Shown here piece by piece: positions 26,701-35,800 of a stretch of DNA of 61,577 nucleotides. The stretch's first letter is position 1. Each line of letters begins with the position of its first letter. The stretch is from Lachnospiraceae bacterium UBA3316. Lineage in GTDB: Bacteria; Bacillota; Clostridia; Lachnospirales; Lachnospiraceae. The notes below the pieces were generated by a model that saw only the letters and a program-made list of their open reading frames with translations, made no database searches and had not been told where the DNA came from. The stretch is taken from NCBI GenBank assembly GCA_002361955.1, contig DESK01000007.1, positions 1 through 61,577 on the forward strand, written 5' to 3'. The position numbers and the translations under genes are program-made.

Positions 26701-29483
26701 ACGGCGGAACCGTAAAATTCAACAATGCCGGAACGGCAGGCGATTCCATCACCTTCACCTTCGGAGGAAACGGGATCGATGTATACGCCCCGAAAAATAC
26801 GGCGTACGGTATTTATGAAGTTTATATCGACGGTGAAAAAACAGGAGAGGCAGACTGCTATTCTCCGACTTCCGACGTGAAGCAGCTGATCTACAGCAAG
26901 AAAGACCTTGTGAATGGAATGCATACGATCCAGCTGATCAGCAAAGGAGCTCACAGCGAAAACAGCGCAGGAAACAAGCTGGAGTTTGACGCTTTCTATG
27001 TGTATGGTCCTTCCGTAGAGCGGACGATCTCCTTCGCTTCAGACAGGCCGCTGACAGAAGGAACCCTGCCGGAAGAAATAACAGCAGAGTCTGGGTCTGT
27101 GATCATCCTTCCTGAGGAGACAACTGCGAAAGCGGCAGGATACGTACTGACAGGCTGGACAGATGGAAGCAAAACCTATGAGCCTGGGGAGGAATATACC
27201 GTTACAGGAAGCGATAAGGTGCTGAAGGCAGTGTGGACCAGAATCGACCAGGCACCCCTGCCGAAGAAGGGCTGGACGGCCGTAGCAGGAAGTGAGCAGA
27301 ATTCCGGAACAGACGGTCCCGCAAGCTGGGCCATCGACGGCAACACAGGAACCATCTGGCACACCAATTACTCAGATCCTTCCAAGATGCCGGACATTTT
27401 AAATAATATCCGGAACGACTATACGATTGATTTTGGAAAAGACCTGGTGGTCGGGAAGTTTGAATACATACCGCGCCAGCAGCAGAACGGACGAATCCTG
27501 GGATACAAGATCTACTACAGCCCGGCAGTGGACGGGGATGATTTTGTACTCCTTACGGAAGGCACATGGGCCAATGATGCCACAGCCAAGTTTGCCACCT
27601 TTGAGGACACTACCATGCGCAGGATCCAGATCCGCGCGACCTCCACAGAAGGAGAGGGCGGCAACAAGCATATCAGCGCGGCAGAATTTAATGTCTATAC
27701 CAACAAGGATGCTTCTGTTATAGACGCGGAAAGCATAACGATGGAAGAAGCCCTGGAGCTTGCCTCAGGTGAGAAAGGGCAGCTGCACGCAGTTGTGGCT
27801 CCGGAAAACGCTACCTATAAGGACGTTACCTATACGAGCGCAAATCGCAAGCTGGCTGAGGTTTCCGCAGATGGCGTAGTGACAGCCAACAGGCTGGGAA
27901 GAACCGGTACAGTGGAGATTACCGCTACGACAGCGGACGGCGGACACAGTGCCGTATGTGTGGTTACAGTGAAGCCTCTGGAAGTGGATCAGGTGACGCT
28001 GGATAAAGACAGCATCAGCCTGGAAGTGGGCGAGAGCGCAAACGTAAAGGCCACCGTGACGCCCTACTACGCGACGGATAAGAGCGTAACCTGGAGCAGC
28101 AGCGATTCAAAGGTAGCTTCCGTGGAGAATGGAACCGTGACGGCCCTGAAAAAGGGTGAGGCTGTCATCACAGCTAAGGCATCCAACGGCAAGACGGCTG
28201 CCTGCACTGTGACAGTCGCAGCAGGTGAGGTTGACAGAAGCGAACTGGAGAAGGCAATCGACGACGCGAAAGCCATGGATCTGGAGGGCTATACAGAAGA
28301 GAGCATCCGAATATTCCGCGACGCCCTGGAAAAGGCAGAGCAGATCCTTGCCGATGAGACGGCAGAGCAGAAGGCTGTGGAGGCTGCTCTCAGAGAGCTT
28401 CAGGCAGCGGCAGCGGGACTGACCCCCAAGGATGAATATGAAGCAGCTATGAAGGCTGTAGAGGCAGCAGCGAAAGCTGCGCAGGAGGCCCAGACAGCAG
28501 CGGAAGAAGCAAAGGCAAAGGCAGAAACGGCTCAAAAAGACGCCGAGGCGGCGGCAGAGCGGTCCGAAGCAGCCCGCCAGAAGGCAGCGGCGGCCCGGGC
28601 AGCGGCAGAAGAGCTGGCAGCCCAGGCAGACGCAGACAAAAACCTGGTAGCCCAGGCGAAAGAGGACGCGGTGAAGGCCCAAGAAGCGGCAGCCCAGGCG
28701 AAGCTTGACGCGGAGAACGCGAAGGCCCAGGCAGATAACGCCCGCCAGGCGGCCCAGACGGCGGCGGATAAGGCGGAGACAGCCCGGACGGCAGCGGAAA
28801 AAGCGGCGGAAGCGGCAGAAACCGCGAAAGATGACGCAGTGAAAGCGAAGGAGCTGGCAGAAGCGGCTCAGCGTGAGACAGAGAAAGCCAGCACAGGCGC
28901 CCAAGAAGCCCGGGACGCGGCAGCGGCAGCCCAGAAGGCGGCCCAGAGCGCCGGGGAATCAGCAGCAGCCCAGGCGAAGCTGGCAGAAGCGGCAGCAGGC
29001 GCGGCGGAAGCTGCAAAGCGGGCAGCGGAAGCGGCGGCAGCAGCGGCAGAGAAAGCAAAGGAAGAGGCCGAAAAGATCCTGGAGCAGGCCAGGGAGGAAG
29101 TAAAACGGAAAGAGGCCCAGGCAGACGAGATCCTCAGAAAGGCTTTGGAGCAGCTTGCGCAGACCGAGAAATATGTGCAGATAGAAACATTTAAGAGCCA
29201 GAAGTCAGAACTGGGAAAAGCCAGGAGCACAAAGAAAAAGACGGCAAAGATCACCTGGAAACAGGTGGAGGGCGCAGAGGGCTATGAGCTTCAGTATGGG
29301 CTGAAGGCAAGCTTCAAGGGCGCAAAGACCGTTACTGTTAAGAAAGGAACGGCAGTTTCCAGAACGATTAAAAAGCTGAAGAGCAAAAAAGTTTACTATG
29401 TGAGGGTGAAGGCCTACCAGACAGTAGACGGTGAGAAGATCTACACCCAGGCCAGCGCGAAAAAGAAGGTTCGTATAAAATAG
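23727..29483 (+). CDS. Secreted giant GH95 glycosidase (alpha-L-fucosidase type), multidomain
   Basis: An exported protein of about 1918 aa, with TTG start at 23727 after AGGAGGG. It has a signal peptide (LKKKLLSAILSVSMVFSTGG). The GH95 catalytic region (about 40-860) shows HMNVNLQMNYWPA (paired Asn, near 451), SPEHGP (putative acid Glu, near 597) and QIDENFGYTAG (Asp, near 757). GH95 enzymes are mainly alpha-1,2-L-fucosidases acting on H-antigen and milk or mucin glycans. Next come an Fn3-like domain, a jelly-roll CBM-like domain (about 962-1095), a B-repeat-like domain, an F5/8 domain (about 1177-1330), two BIg2 domains, a FIVAR domain, an alanine-rich coiled stalk (about 1570-1810) and a basic Fn3-like tail ending KKKVRIK. 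There is no LPxTG. It is read from the tandem-box promoter. Confidence 0.9.
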   Translation: MKKKLLSAILSVSMVFSTGGMSVLASSAGLPYAKETDVQEAAHLKLWYDEPASRGKTILGGGGFGTTSEDNQWQQFTLPLGNSFMGANVYGEIGTEHLTFNQKSLWNGGPSESRKNYKGGNKSVASNGEEMSDIYEEVVNLFLAGKDSEAFALCGQLTGENSGYGAYQSWGDIYLKFAGFSDDSQVENYERNLDMTEGVANVDFTADGTDYHREYFISYPNNVLAIKLTAKGGKKLNVNVSFPVDNAENVTSKNLGKDVTYTADAAAGTIVTAGRLQDNQMKMNSMLQVVTSGEISANADGQSLDISGADEAVIFVSADTDYDDVYPSYRTGETDEQLADSVAAAVAAAKEKGYDGVKADHLEDYQGLFARLNLDLGQAISEKTTDDLLSSYKADTASEPERRLLEVLLYQYGRYLTITSSREGDLPSNLQGVWQNRVGDANRVPWGSDYHMNVNLQMNYWPAYASNLSECATPLIDYVDALREPGRVTAEDYYGITSEDGEENGFTAHTQNTPFGWTCPGWDFSWGWSPAAVPWILQNCWEYYEYTGDIDYMKEKIYPMLREEAILYDQLLVDSGVEITLEDGTKSTRLVSAPAYSPEHGPRTLGNAYEQELIWQLYEDTITAAELLGVDQDLMENWKETQGRLAPIEVGDSGQIKEWYHETTLGSIPGAERSHRHMSHLLGLYPGDLISVDNDEYMDAAVISLTDRGMNSVGWGVVQRMLSWARLGNGNKPYQLIKEMFRSNIYPNLWGCGAPFQIDENFGYTAGINEMLMQSNMGYINILPALPAEWPYGSVDGMLARGNFELDIDWADEAASSVEILSKNGGDCAVQYAGISNAVVTDSDGKAVETKALSRDRISFETAKGETYTITGFSSLAPAPENGAAEWYGGDSVTLSWDAVEGAESYCVYRQDNGKYVKAAEGIADTSYTDLVEDMDASAVRYKISAIVDGTEGKQSEPIVPANLAVRGLVDDRDSSITYKGGWGDWSEDKHYGGTVKFNNAGTAGDSITFTFGGNGIDVYAPKNTAYGIYEVYIDGEKTGEADCYSPTSDVKQLIYSKKDLVNGMHTIQLISKGAHSENSAGNKLEFDAFYVYGPSVERTISFASDRPLTEGTLPEEITAESGSVIILPEETTAKAAGYVLTGWTDGSKTYEPGEEYTVTGSDKVLKAVWTRIDQAPLPKKGWTAVAGSEQNSGTDGPASWAIDGNTGTIWHTNYSDPSKMPDILNNIRNDYTIDFGKDLVVGKFEYIPRQQQNGRILGYKIYYSPAVDGDDFVLLTEGTWANDATAKFATFEDTTMRRIQIRATSTEGEGGNKHISAAEFNVYTNKDASVIDAESITMEEALELASGEKGQLHAVVAPENATYKDVTYTSANRKLAEVSADGVVTANRLGRTGTVEITATTADGGHSAVCVVTVKPLEVDQVTLDKDSISLEVGESANVKATVTPYYATDKSVTWSSSDSKVASVENGTVTALKKGEAVITAKASNGKTAACTVTVAAGEVDRSELEKAIDDAKAMDLEGYTEESIRIFRDALEKAEQILADETAEQKAVEAALRELQAAAAGLTPKDEYEAAMKAVEAAAKAAQEAQTAAEEAKAKAETAQKDAEAAAERSEAARQKAAAARAAAEELAAQADADKNLVAQAKEDAVKAQEAAAQAKLDAENAKAQADNARQAAQTAADKAETARTAAEKAAEAAETAKDDAVKAKELAEAAQRETEKASTGAQEARDAAAAAQKAAQSAGESAAAQAKLAEAAAGAAEAAKRAAEAAAAAAEKAKEEAEKILEQAREEVKRKEAQADEILRKALEQLAQTEKYVQIETFKSQKSELGKARSTKKKTAKITWKQVEGAEGYELQYGLKASFKGAKTVTVKKGTAVSRTIKKLKSKKVYYVRVKAYQTVDGEKIYTQASAKKKVRIK

Positions 29484-29519
29484 AAGGAAGCTTTTTCGCA
29501 CAGGTAACGATAGGAAAAA

Positions 29520-29548
29520 AGGATAGCTGTTTAAAAAGCAGCTATCCT
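29520..29548 (+). other. Perfect hairpin between the GH95 and GH110 genes
   Basis: AGGATAGCTG (29520-29529) pairs perfectly with CAGCTATCCT (29539-29548) across a 9-nt loop. No T-run follows, and the GH110 gene has no box promoter of its own. It may be an RNA-processing or attenuation element inside the two-gene operon. Confidence 0.6.
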
Positions 29549-29589
29549 GCAGTACAGAGCAGAGAGGAAAACCTATAAATAAAAAGAGT

Positions 29590-32490
29590 ATGTTATCCTG
29601 GCTGTTGGTGATCTGTATGGTCTTTACCGCGCTTTTCCCAATGAGCGCGGTAAGGGCTGCAGAGCCGACGGGCGAGGCAGAGGCCACTGTCATTGACGCG
29701 ACAGCATACGGGGCAGACCCCAGCGGCGCAAAGGACAGTGCAAAAGCGATTCAGAAGGCCATCGAGGCGGCGAAACAGGTGGACGGCCCGGTGATCATAA
29801 ATTTCCCGAAGGGAGAATATCAGATTTATCCGGACAAGGCTTATGAGAGAGAGCTTTATATTTCCAATACCGTAGGCCAGGATCAGAATTATAAGATGAA
29901 AAAGATCGGTTTTCTCCTGGAGGATATGGAGGATGTGACGGTTGAAGGAAACGGTTCCCTCTTTATGTTCCACGGGAAGATGACGACGTATACGACGATC
30001 AACTGTAAAAATGTGAAATTCCAGAATTTCGCTACGGATTTTTACGTTCCGACTGTTGTGGATATCACCACAGAGTCTGTGGATGGAAACACAGCAGTCA
30101 TCTATGTGCCGGAATGCTACAATTATGAGATCCACGGCACTTCCGTTACCTGGAAGAGTGACGCCAGCCCTTACACGGGACAGACCTACTGGTCCTTTAA
30201 CAACGGGGCCAATTATTCCCAGAGATACAATTTAAAGAACGGCGTGACCTGGAGAGCGGGAAATCCTATATTTTCCAATGTAACCTCCATCGAGGATCTG
30301 GGCAGCCACAGGTTGAAATTCACCTATTCCAGCAGGGATGGTGGCCTGGAGCCGGGAATCTGTGTACAGATGCGTCCCACCGTCAGAGACCATGCCGGTA
30401 TGTTCTTCTGGAAGAGCAGTAATGTGACTCTTGAAAATATGGACGTACATTATCTTCACGGATTCGGAATGGTAGGGCAGAGCTCTGAAAACATAACCTT
30501 ACATGATGTGGATTTCCAGACGCCGGAAGGCAGCGGAAGAACTACGGCAGGCTATGCGGACTTCATCAAGATGTCCGGGTGCAAGGGACAGATCCTGATC
30601 GACGGCTGTACCTTCTCCAACCCCCACGATGATCCCATCAATGTACACGGTACCTTCAATGAAGTGGTAGAGCGTATCTCTGACAACCAGTTCCGGGTAC
30701 GTTACCGTCACGACCAGACGGCTGGTTTCCCGAACTTCTTCGTGGGAGATGAGGTGGAATTTATTTCCAAGAGCGATATGAGCGCCGTGGAAAATTCCGT
30801 GGCAAAGGTGACAGAGGTACTGGGGCCCACAGGTGACAGCGGCGCTTCAGAGAGCGGTACCGGCAGCCTGACGGATATGATCGTCACTCTGGACCGGGAT
30901 ATGCCGGAAGACATCACACCGTGGGCCTACGTGATTGAGAATATCACTTACACACCGGCTCTGACCGTTCAGAACTGCCTGTTTAAGGAGGTTCCCACAA
31001 GAGGTATCCTGGTGACCACCAGAAAACCGGTTGTCATCCGCAAGAATATTTTCGACGCGATGACCATGGCTTCCATTTATATTGAAAGTAACTCCACAGA
31101 CTGGTATGAGTCAGGCGGAGTGAAGGATCTTACGATCGAAGACAACATCTTCTATCGTCCGTCCAATCCCGCCATTCTGATCTCACCTACCGAAACGGCC
31201 AACAAAGACAAACCCGTACACAGAAACATTAAGATCCGCAGCAATACCTTCTATATTAATAACGGTCAGGTATTAAGCGCCAAGAGTACCAGCGGAATTT
31301 CCTTTACCGGAAACAGGATCTACCGCTTTGAGCCGAATGTGACCGTCACCATGACGGCAGAGAAGACATCCCTGACTCCTGGCGAGGCTGTGAATCTGTC
31401 AGGAAACGCCACAGGAAAGGAACAGGGCTCCGGCCTGTACTATTTCAACGGCTGTACAGGAATTATGATTGGCGATAACCTCTACGACGGCGGCCTGAAC
31501 CTGCGTGCAGACCTTTCGGCCTCCGACGCCAAGCTGACGGTACCGATGGACGACGCCAAAGAGACCGTGTATACGATCCAGTATCAGGCAGATCCGGCGG
31601 ATGCAGGCTCCCTGAAGGCAGAGTCAAATGAGATAGCAACTTCCAACGGATTTATCCAGGTAGCGGAAGGGAAAAGCGTTACCCTGACGGCTGCGCCCGA
31701 TGAGGTGCGCGCATTCCAGGGATGGTATGACGAGAATGGAACGAAAGTGACAGAGGAAACCGTACTGACGGTGTCCGACGTGAGAGCGCACGCAGTCTAC
31801 ACTGCAAAATACCTGGAACGCCATGAGGCAGCAGTAAAAGCGGCGGAGGAAGCAAAAGAGGCAGCAGAAACCGCCCGGACCGCAGCCGAAGAAGCCCAGG
31901 CGAAAGCGGAGGCAGCTAAAGAAGCAGCCGAGACGGCAGCAGAAGCGGCAAAGGACGCCAAGCTGGACGCGGAGACCGCCCAGAGCCTGGCGGAAGCGGC
32001 AAGAGATCAGGCAAAATCGGCCTGCGAGGAGGCCCAGAAGGCAGCCCAGAAGGCAGCGGAAAAGGCCCGTGATGACGCAGAGGCCCTTTTGAAGGAGACT
32101 CAGGACAAACTGGACGCGAAGCTGGCCCAGGCAAAAGAAACCCTGGAGAAGGTCCGTGTACTTCGCGAACAGCTGGATGAAATGCTGAAAAGCAGAACCT
32201 TCGCGGAGCAGAAAGTGGCTATCACGAAAGCAGCCGGAGCGAAAAAGGCCGTAAAGATTGGCTGGAAAAAGGTAGAAGGCGCAGAAGGCTATGCGATCCA
32301 GTATGGGACGAAGGCGAACCTCAAGGGCGCTAAAACCATTCTCGTTAAGAAGGGAACCGCAGTTTCCAGAACCATCAAAAAGCTGAAGGCCGTAAAGACG
32401 TACTATGTGAGAGTAAAAGCCTACAAGACAGTTAATGGCAAAAAGCTTTATACTCTGACAAGCGCAAAGAAGAAGGTTCGGGTAAAATAA
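29590..32490 (+). CDS. Secreted GH110 alpha-1,3-galactosidase, multidomain
   Basis: A 966-aa exported protein with a signal peptide (MLSWLLVICMVFTALFPMSAVRA). A right-handed beta-helix GH110 domain (about 35-600) includes VRDHAGMFFWKSSNVTLENM and the family hallmark HDDPINVHGT (near 345). GH110 enzymes remove the terminal alpha-1,3-galactose of blood group B and similar epitopes. A B-repeat-like domain (about 660-742), a short alanine-rich stalk (about 745-870) and the basic Fn3-like tail ending KKKVRVK follow. The start is unusual: GAGAGGAAAACCT is followed by ATA-AAT-AAA-AAG-AGT and only then ATG (29590). The original start was probably at the ATA (29575), giving the normal basic n-region MNKKS. 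It lies 106 bp after the GH95 gene with no clear promoter between. Confidence 0.9.
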   Translation: MLSWLLVICMVFTALFPMSAVRAAEPTGEAEATVIDATAYGADPSGAKDSAKAIQKAIEAAKQVDGPVIINFPKGEYQIYPDKAYERELYISNTVGQDQNYKMKKIGFLLEDMEDVTVEGNGSLFMFHGKMTTYTTINCKNVKFQNFATDFYVPTVVDITTESVDGNTAVIYVPECYNYEIHGTSVTWKSDASPYTGQTYWSFNNGANYSQRYNLKNGVTWRAGNPIFSNVTSIEDLGSHRLKFTYSSRDGGLEPGICVQMRPTVRDHAGMFFWKSSNVTLENMDVHYLHGFGMVGQSSENITLHDVDFQTPEGSGRTTAGYADFIKMSGCKGQILIDGCTFSNPHDDPINVHGTFNEVVERISDNQFRVRYRHDQTAGFPNFFVGDEVEFISKSDMSAVENSVAKVTEVLGPTGDSGASESGTGSLTDMIVTLDRDMPEDITPWAYVIENITYTPALTVQNCLFKEVPTRGILVTTRKPVVIRKNIFDAMTMASIYIESNSTDWYESGGVKDLTIEDNIFYRPSNPAILISPTETANKDKPVHRNIKIRSNTFYINNGQVLSAKSTSGISFTGNRIYRFEPNVTVTMTAEKTSLTPGEAVNLSGNATGKEQGSGLYYFNGCTGIMIGDNLYDGGLNLRADLSASDAKLTVPMDDAKETVYTIQYQADPADAGSLKAESNEIATSNGFIQVAEGKSVTLTAAPDEVRAFQGWYDENGTKVTEETVLTVSDVRAHAVYTAKYLERHEAAVKAAEEAKEAAETARTAAEEAQAKAEAAKEAAETAAEAAKDAKLDAETAQSLAEAARDQAKSACEEAQKAAQKAAEKARDDAEALLKETQDKLDAKLAQAKETLEKVRVLREQLDEMLKSRTFAEQKVAITKAAGAKKAVKIGWKKVEGAEGYAIQYGTKANLKGAKTILVKKGTAVSRTIKKLKAVKTYYVRVKAYKTVNGKKLYTLTSAKKKVRVK

Positions 32491-32515
32491 CATAGTAAGT
32501 GCAACAAAAGCATAC

Positions 32516-32545
32516 GCGGCGGGAAACCATTCCCGCCGCATTTTT
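32516..32545 (+). terminator. Intrinsic terminator after the GH95-GH110 operon
   Basis: GCGGCGGGAA (32516-32525) and TTCCCGCCGC (32530-32539) form a perfect stem with a 4-nt loop, followed by TTTTT. Confidence 0.9.
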
Positions 32546-32594
32546 GCGCCCGCGGGCGCCTGTTCTAGCGGATTTTCTGCGAAAAAGGGAAAAT

Positions 32595-32661
32595 GGTAAA
32601 AAAAGTCCACCCAAACAGGTAAAAAAAATACATGTTTAAAAAGAGAATGCCCTGCTAAAAT
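32595..32661 (+). promoter_or_regulatory. Tandem boxes and promoter of the GH43 gene
   Basis: GGTAAAAAAAGTCCA (32595-32609) and GGTAAAAAAAATACA (32618-32632), 23 bp apart, precede TAAAAT (32656-32661), 24 nt after the second box core. The remainder of this 317-bp gap holds the terminator before it and a 25-codon leader frame (32682-32759). Confidence 0.8.
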
Positions 32662-32681
32662 AGAACAGGATAGGAAACGGC

Positions 32682-32759
32682 ATGGCTTTCAGGAAAAGAA
32701 AGGAGGCGCAGGAGAGGAAGAACTCTGCTGAATGGCTGCCGCGGTTTTATGGGGCCTGA
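32682..32759 (+). other. Possible 25-codon leader ORF in the GH43 5' untranslated region
   Basis: An ATG preceded by AGGAAACGGC opens a 25-codon frame rich in Lys, Arg and Glu that stops 48 nt before the GH43 start. It has no recognisable family. It could be chance, or a leader that affects translation of the giant gene. Confidence 0.25.
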
Positions 32760-32807
32760 CGCTCTTTGAGGCTCCGGCACAATCTGATAAAAGAAAGGAA
32801 GAAGAAT

Positions 32808-35800
32808 ATGAAGAAAAGATTGCTTACCGTCATGGCACTTGTGCTAATGATGGTGCTGCTCGTCCCGGCAAACGCTTTTGCATGGACGGCAGACAATGGT
32901 GATGGAACATTTTCCAACCCGCTGATGTTTGGGGATTATCCGGACAATGATGTGATCCGTGTAGGCGACACTTATTATATGTCCTCTACCAGTATGCACC
33001 TGTTCCCGGCATGCCCCGTCATGAGCTCGAAAGATCTGGTGAACTGGAAATATGAAAGCTATGCGTTATCCGAGGAGGAAGCGCTGCGGCTGGCCAATAA
33101 TGACGACGGACTGACATTGCAGAATGGAAGAAGTGTCTATGATATGGGACCCTGGGCGACCAGCCTCCGCTACAGCGAAAAACTGAAGAAGTTTTATCTG
33201 CTGGTCAATATGCAGGACGGGGTAGACGCAGAGTATGCCATCCTCTGTGTGGCAGACAAGGCAAGCGGCCCCTGGAAGGCTTACCGCCTGGACAATCCCA
33301 ACGGCGTCATCAAAGGTCTGTATGACCCGGGACTTCTGTTTGACAAGGATCCTGTGACGGGAGAGGAAAATGGAGATATCTGGGTTGTCCATGGTCAGGG
33401 AAGGCTTTACGTTTCAAAGCTCAATGTCGTGGATGAAAAGACCGGCGAGCTGGCCATTGATGAAAAAGAACGCAATATTGAAATCTACAACTATACCGGC
33501 GGTGGATTTAATGAAGGTTCCCATGCCTACAAGTTTGGCGATACCTACTATATTATCAGTACGCCGACCTGGAACGGAACGCCCTCCAAAAAATCTATTG
33601 CGATCCAGACAAAGAACCTGACAGAGGGGCCCTATGTCGTTAAGGATATCATGCGCAGCTTCATGAACTTTGGCTCAAACGGCATCCATCAGGGTGGTAT
33701 CGTGGATGTGCCCCTGGAGGATGGCTCTTCCGAGTGGTGGTCCGTTATCTTCCAGGACCGTAATAAGCTGGGTCGTGTGCCGACACTGCAGCCGGTATAC
33801 TGGGAGAAAGATCAGGATGGTTACAACTGGCCGATGATGGGCGTACAGGGGAAAAATGGCGACCAGGCGGTCGTTACCATGGAGAAGCCTCACACCGGCG
33901 CCGTGACAGAACCGACGCCGCCTACGGACTCGGATGAGTTTAAGGATACAACCCTCGGACTTCACTGGCAGTGGAACCATGTTTCAGACCATACGAAATG
34001 GAGCCTGACAGAAAGGCCCGGCTATATGCGTCTCTATACGGCTTCCGTGACAAATAACCTCACGAGAGCCCAGAATACGCTGCGTCAGCGTGTGGTAGGA
34101 CCGGAGAGCTCCGCTACGATCAAGCTGGATATCTCCCAAATGGCAGATGGTGACATTGCCGGCCTCTCTGTGATCCAGAGAGACTCCAACTACATTGGGG
34201 TGACCCTTGAGGGAGAAGAAAAGCGCCTGGTGGTAAAGGATAAGGAGCAGGAGCAGATTTCCGCTTCTATCCCGGCCGATACGGAAACGATCTGGTTCCG
34301 GGCGTCCATGCCGCGTTTTGAGTATCGGGTAGAATTCTTCTACAGCCTGGACGGCAAGAGCTTTACCCAGTTGGGCGGCAAATACGACATGAGATACGGC
34401 AACTACGTAGGAATGGGATTCGGCGCCTTCAACTTTGCCACAAAGGCCCTGGGCGGCTATGTGGATATGGACTATTTCCGGATGGATATGCCGGATGACC
34501 ATGGAAACTACCATGTCCTGAACGAGAAGGTCGAGGCAGAGCGCTACGACGTACAGAGCTACGATGTAACTCTCGGAGAGCCAAGCAGAGAGTACAACCC
34601 TCTGACAAAATGGACAGCAGACTATGTATATACAAATGCGCTGGAGAACTGGGGAACCGGGTATGACCTGGCCCTGGGCAACCTGAGGGACGGAAACTGG
34701 GTGCAGTACAATCAGATCGACTTCAAGGATGGCGCTGACTGGTTCAACATCCGTGTGTCCGGCACTGCGGACGGCGGAAAGATTGAGATCCGTAAAAACA
34801 ATGCGGACGGCGAACTTCTGGCTGTCGTGGATGTACCGAACACAGGAAGCCTGGAAAGCTACGAGAACGTGATCGTTCCTTTGAAAGCAGCTTCTCCCAA
34901 AGGAATCCAGAAGATTTGCCTGGTATACAAAGACGGAACCGATTTGTCCTGTCAGTTTAACTGGTTTATGTTTGGAGCAGGTGAAAAACCGGCAGCCCCG
35001 GCAGTTCCTCAGGGACTCAAAGCAAAGGGCCAGGAAAACGGACAGATTCAGTTTTCCTGGACAGAGGTTCCGGGCATAACCTATGACCTGCAGCTGGGAG
35101 ACAGAACGATCAGCAACATCCACAGTCCGTTTGTAGAAACCGGCCTGGCGGAAGGCTCCGTATTTAAAGCATGCGTCCGCGCAAAGAACTACGGTGGATA
35201 CAGCGCATGGAGCGAGGGCACCAAAGCGGCAACTGCGGGAAATCCCTATATTATTCCCCAGAGCAGCATCTCCATCCCGAAATTCTCCAGCCAGGAAGCC
35301 GGAGGCGAGGGAGCAAAGAGCGGTTACATCTCAGCCATTCTGGACGGAGATACAAGCACCTTCTGGCACTCCGTATGGAGTTCAGGAAACGCAAGGCCGC
35401 CTCACTGGTTCATCCTGGATCTGGGCAAAGACTATAAGATCAACCGGATCACAATGCTGCCAAGACAGGGCAGCGGCGATAAGCCAAATGGACTGTTTAA
35501 GAAAGTAACGCTTTCCTACAGCACGGCAGGTACGGAGGATGCGGACTTTACCGTTTTGGCAGACCAGAAGCAGCTTCCCGAGGGAATCGCAGAGACAAGC
35601 TTTGAATTTGAAGAAGTGACAGCCCGTTATGTGAAGGTTTATGTAAACGAGAGCCACAATGATTTTGCTTCTCTGGCGGAGATCAATGTATACCGCTCGG
35701 AGGCGGATGATACAGCGCCAGGGGCTCCTCAGAATCTGACGGCAGAGCTGACAGGAAAAGGCGCTGATACAGCTGTCGTGCTGAACTGGGAGAAAGCGGA

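Noticed and set aside
28107..29254. Long minus-strand frames rich in Leu, Arg and Cys opposite the alanine-rich stalk of the GH95 gene (similar ones opposite 31624-32610 and 42515-43209)
   Set aside because: High GC and Ala codon repeats remove stops from other frames. There are no ribosome sites, and the plus-strand proteins are clear.
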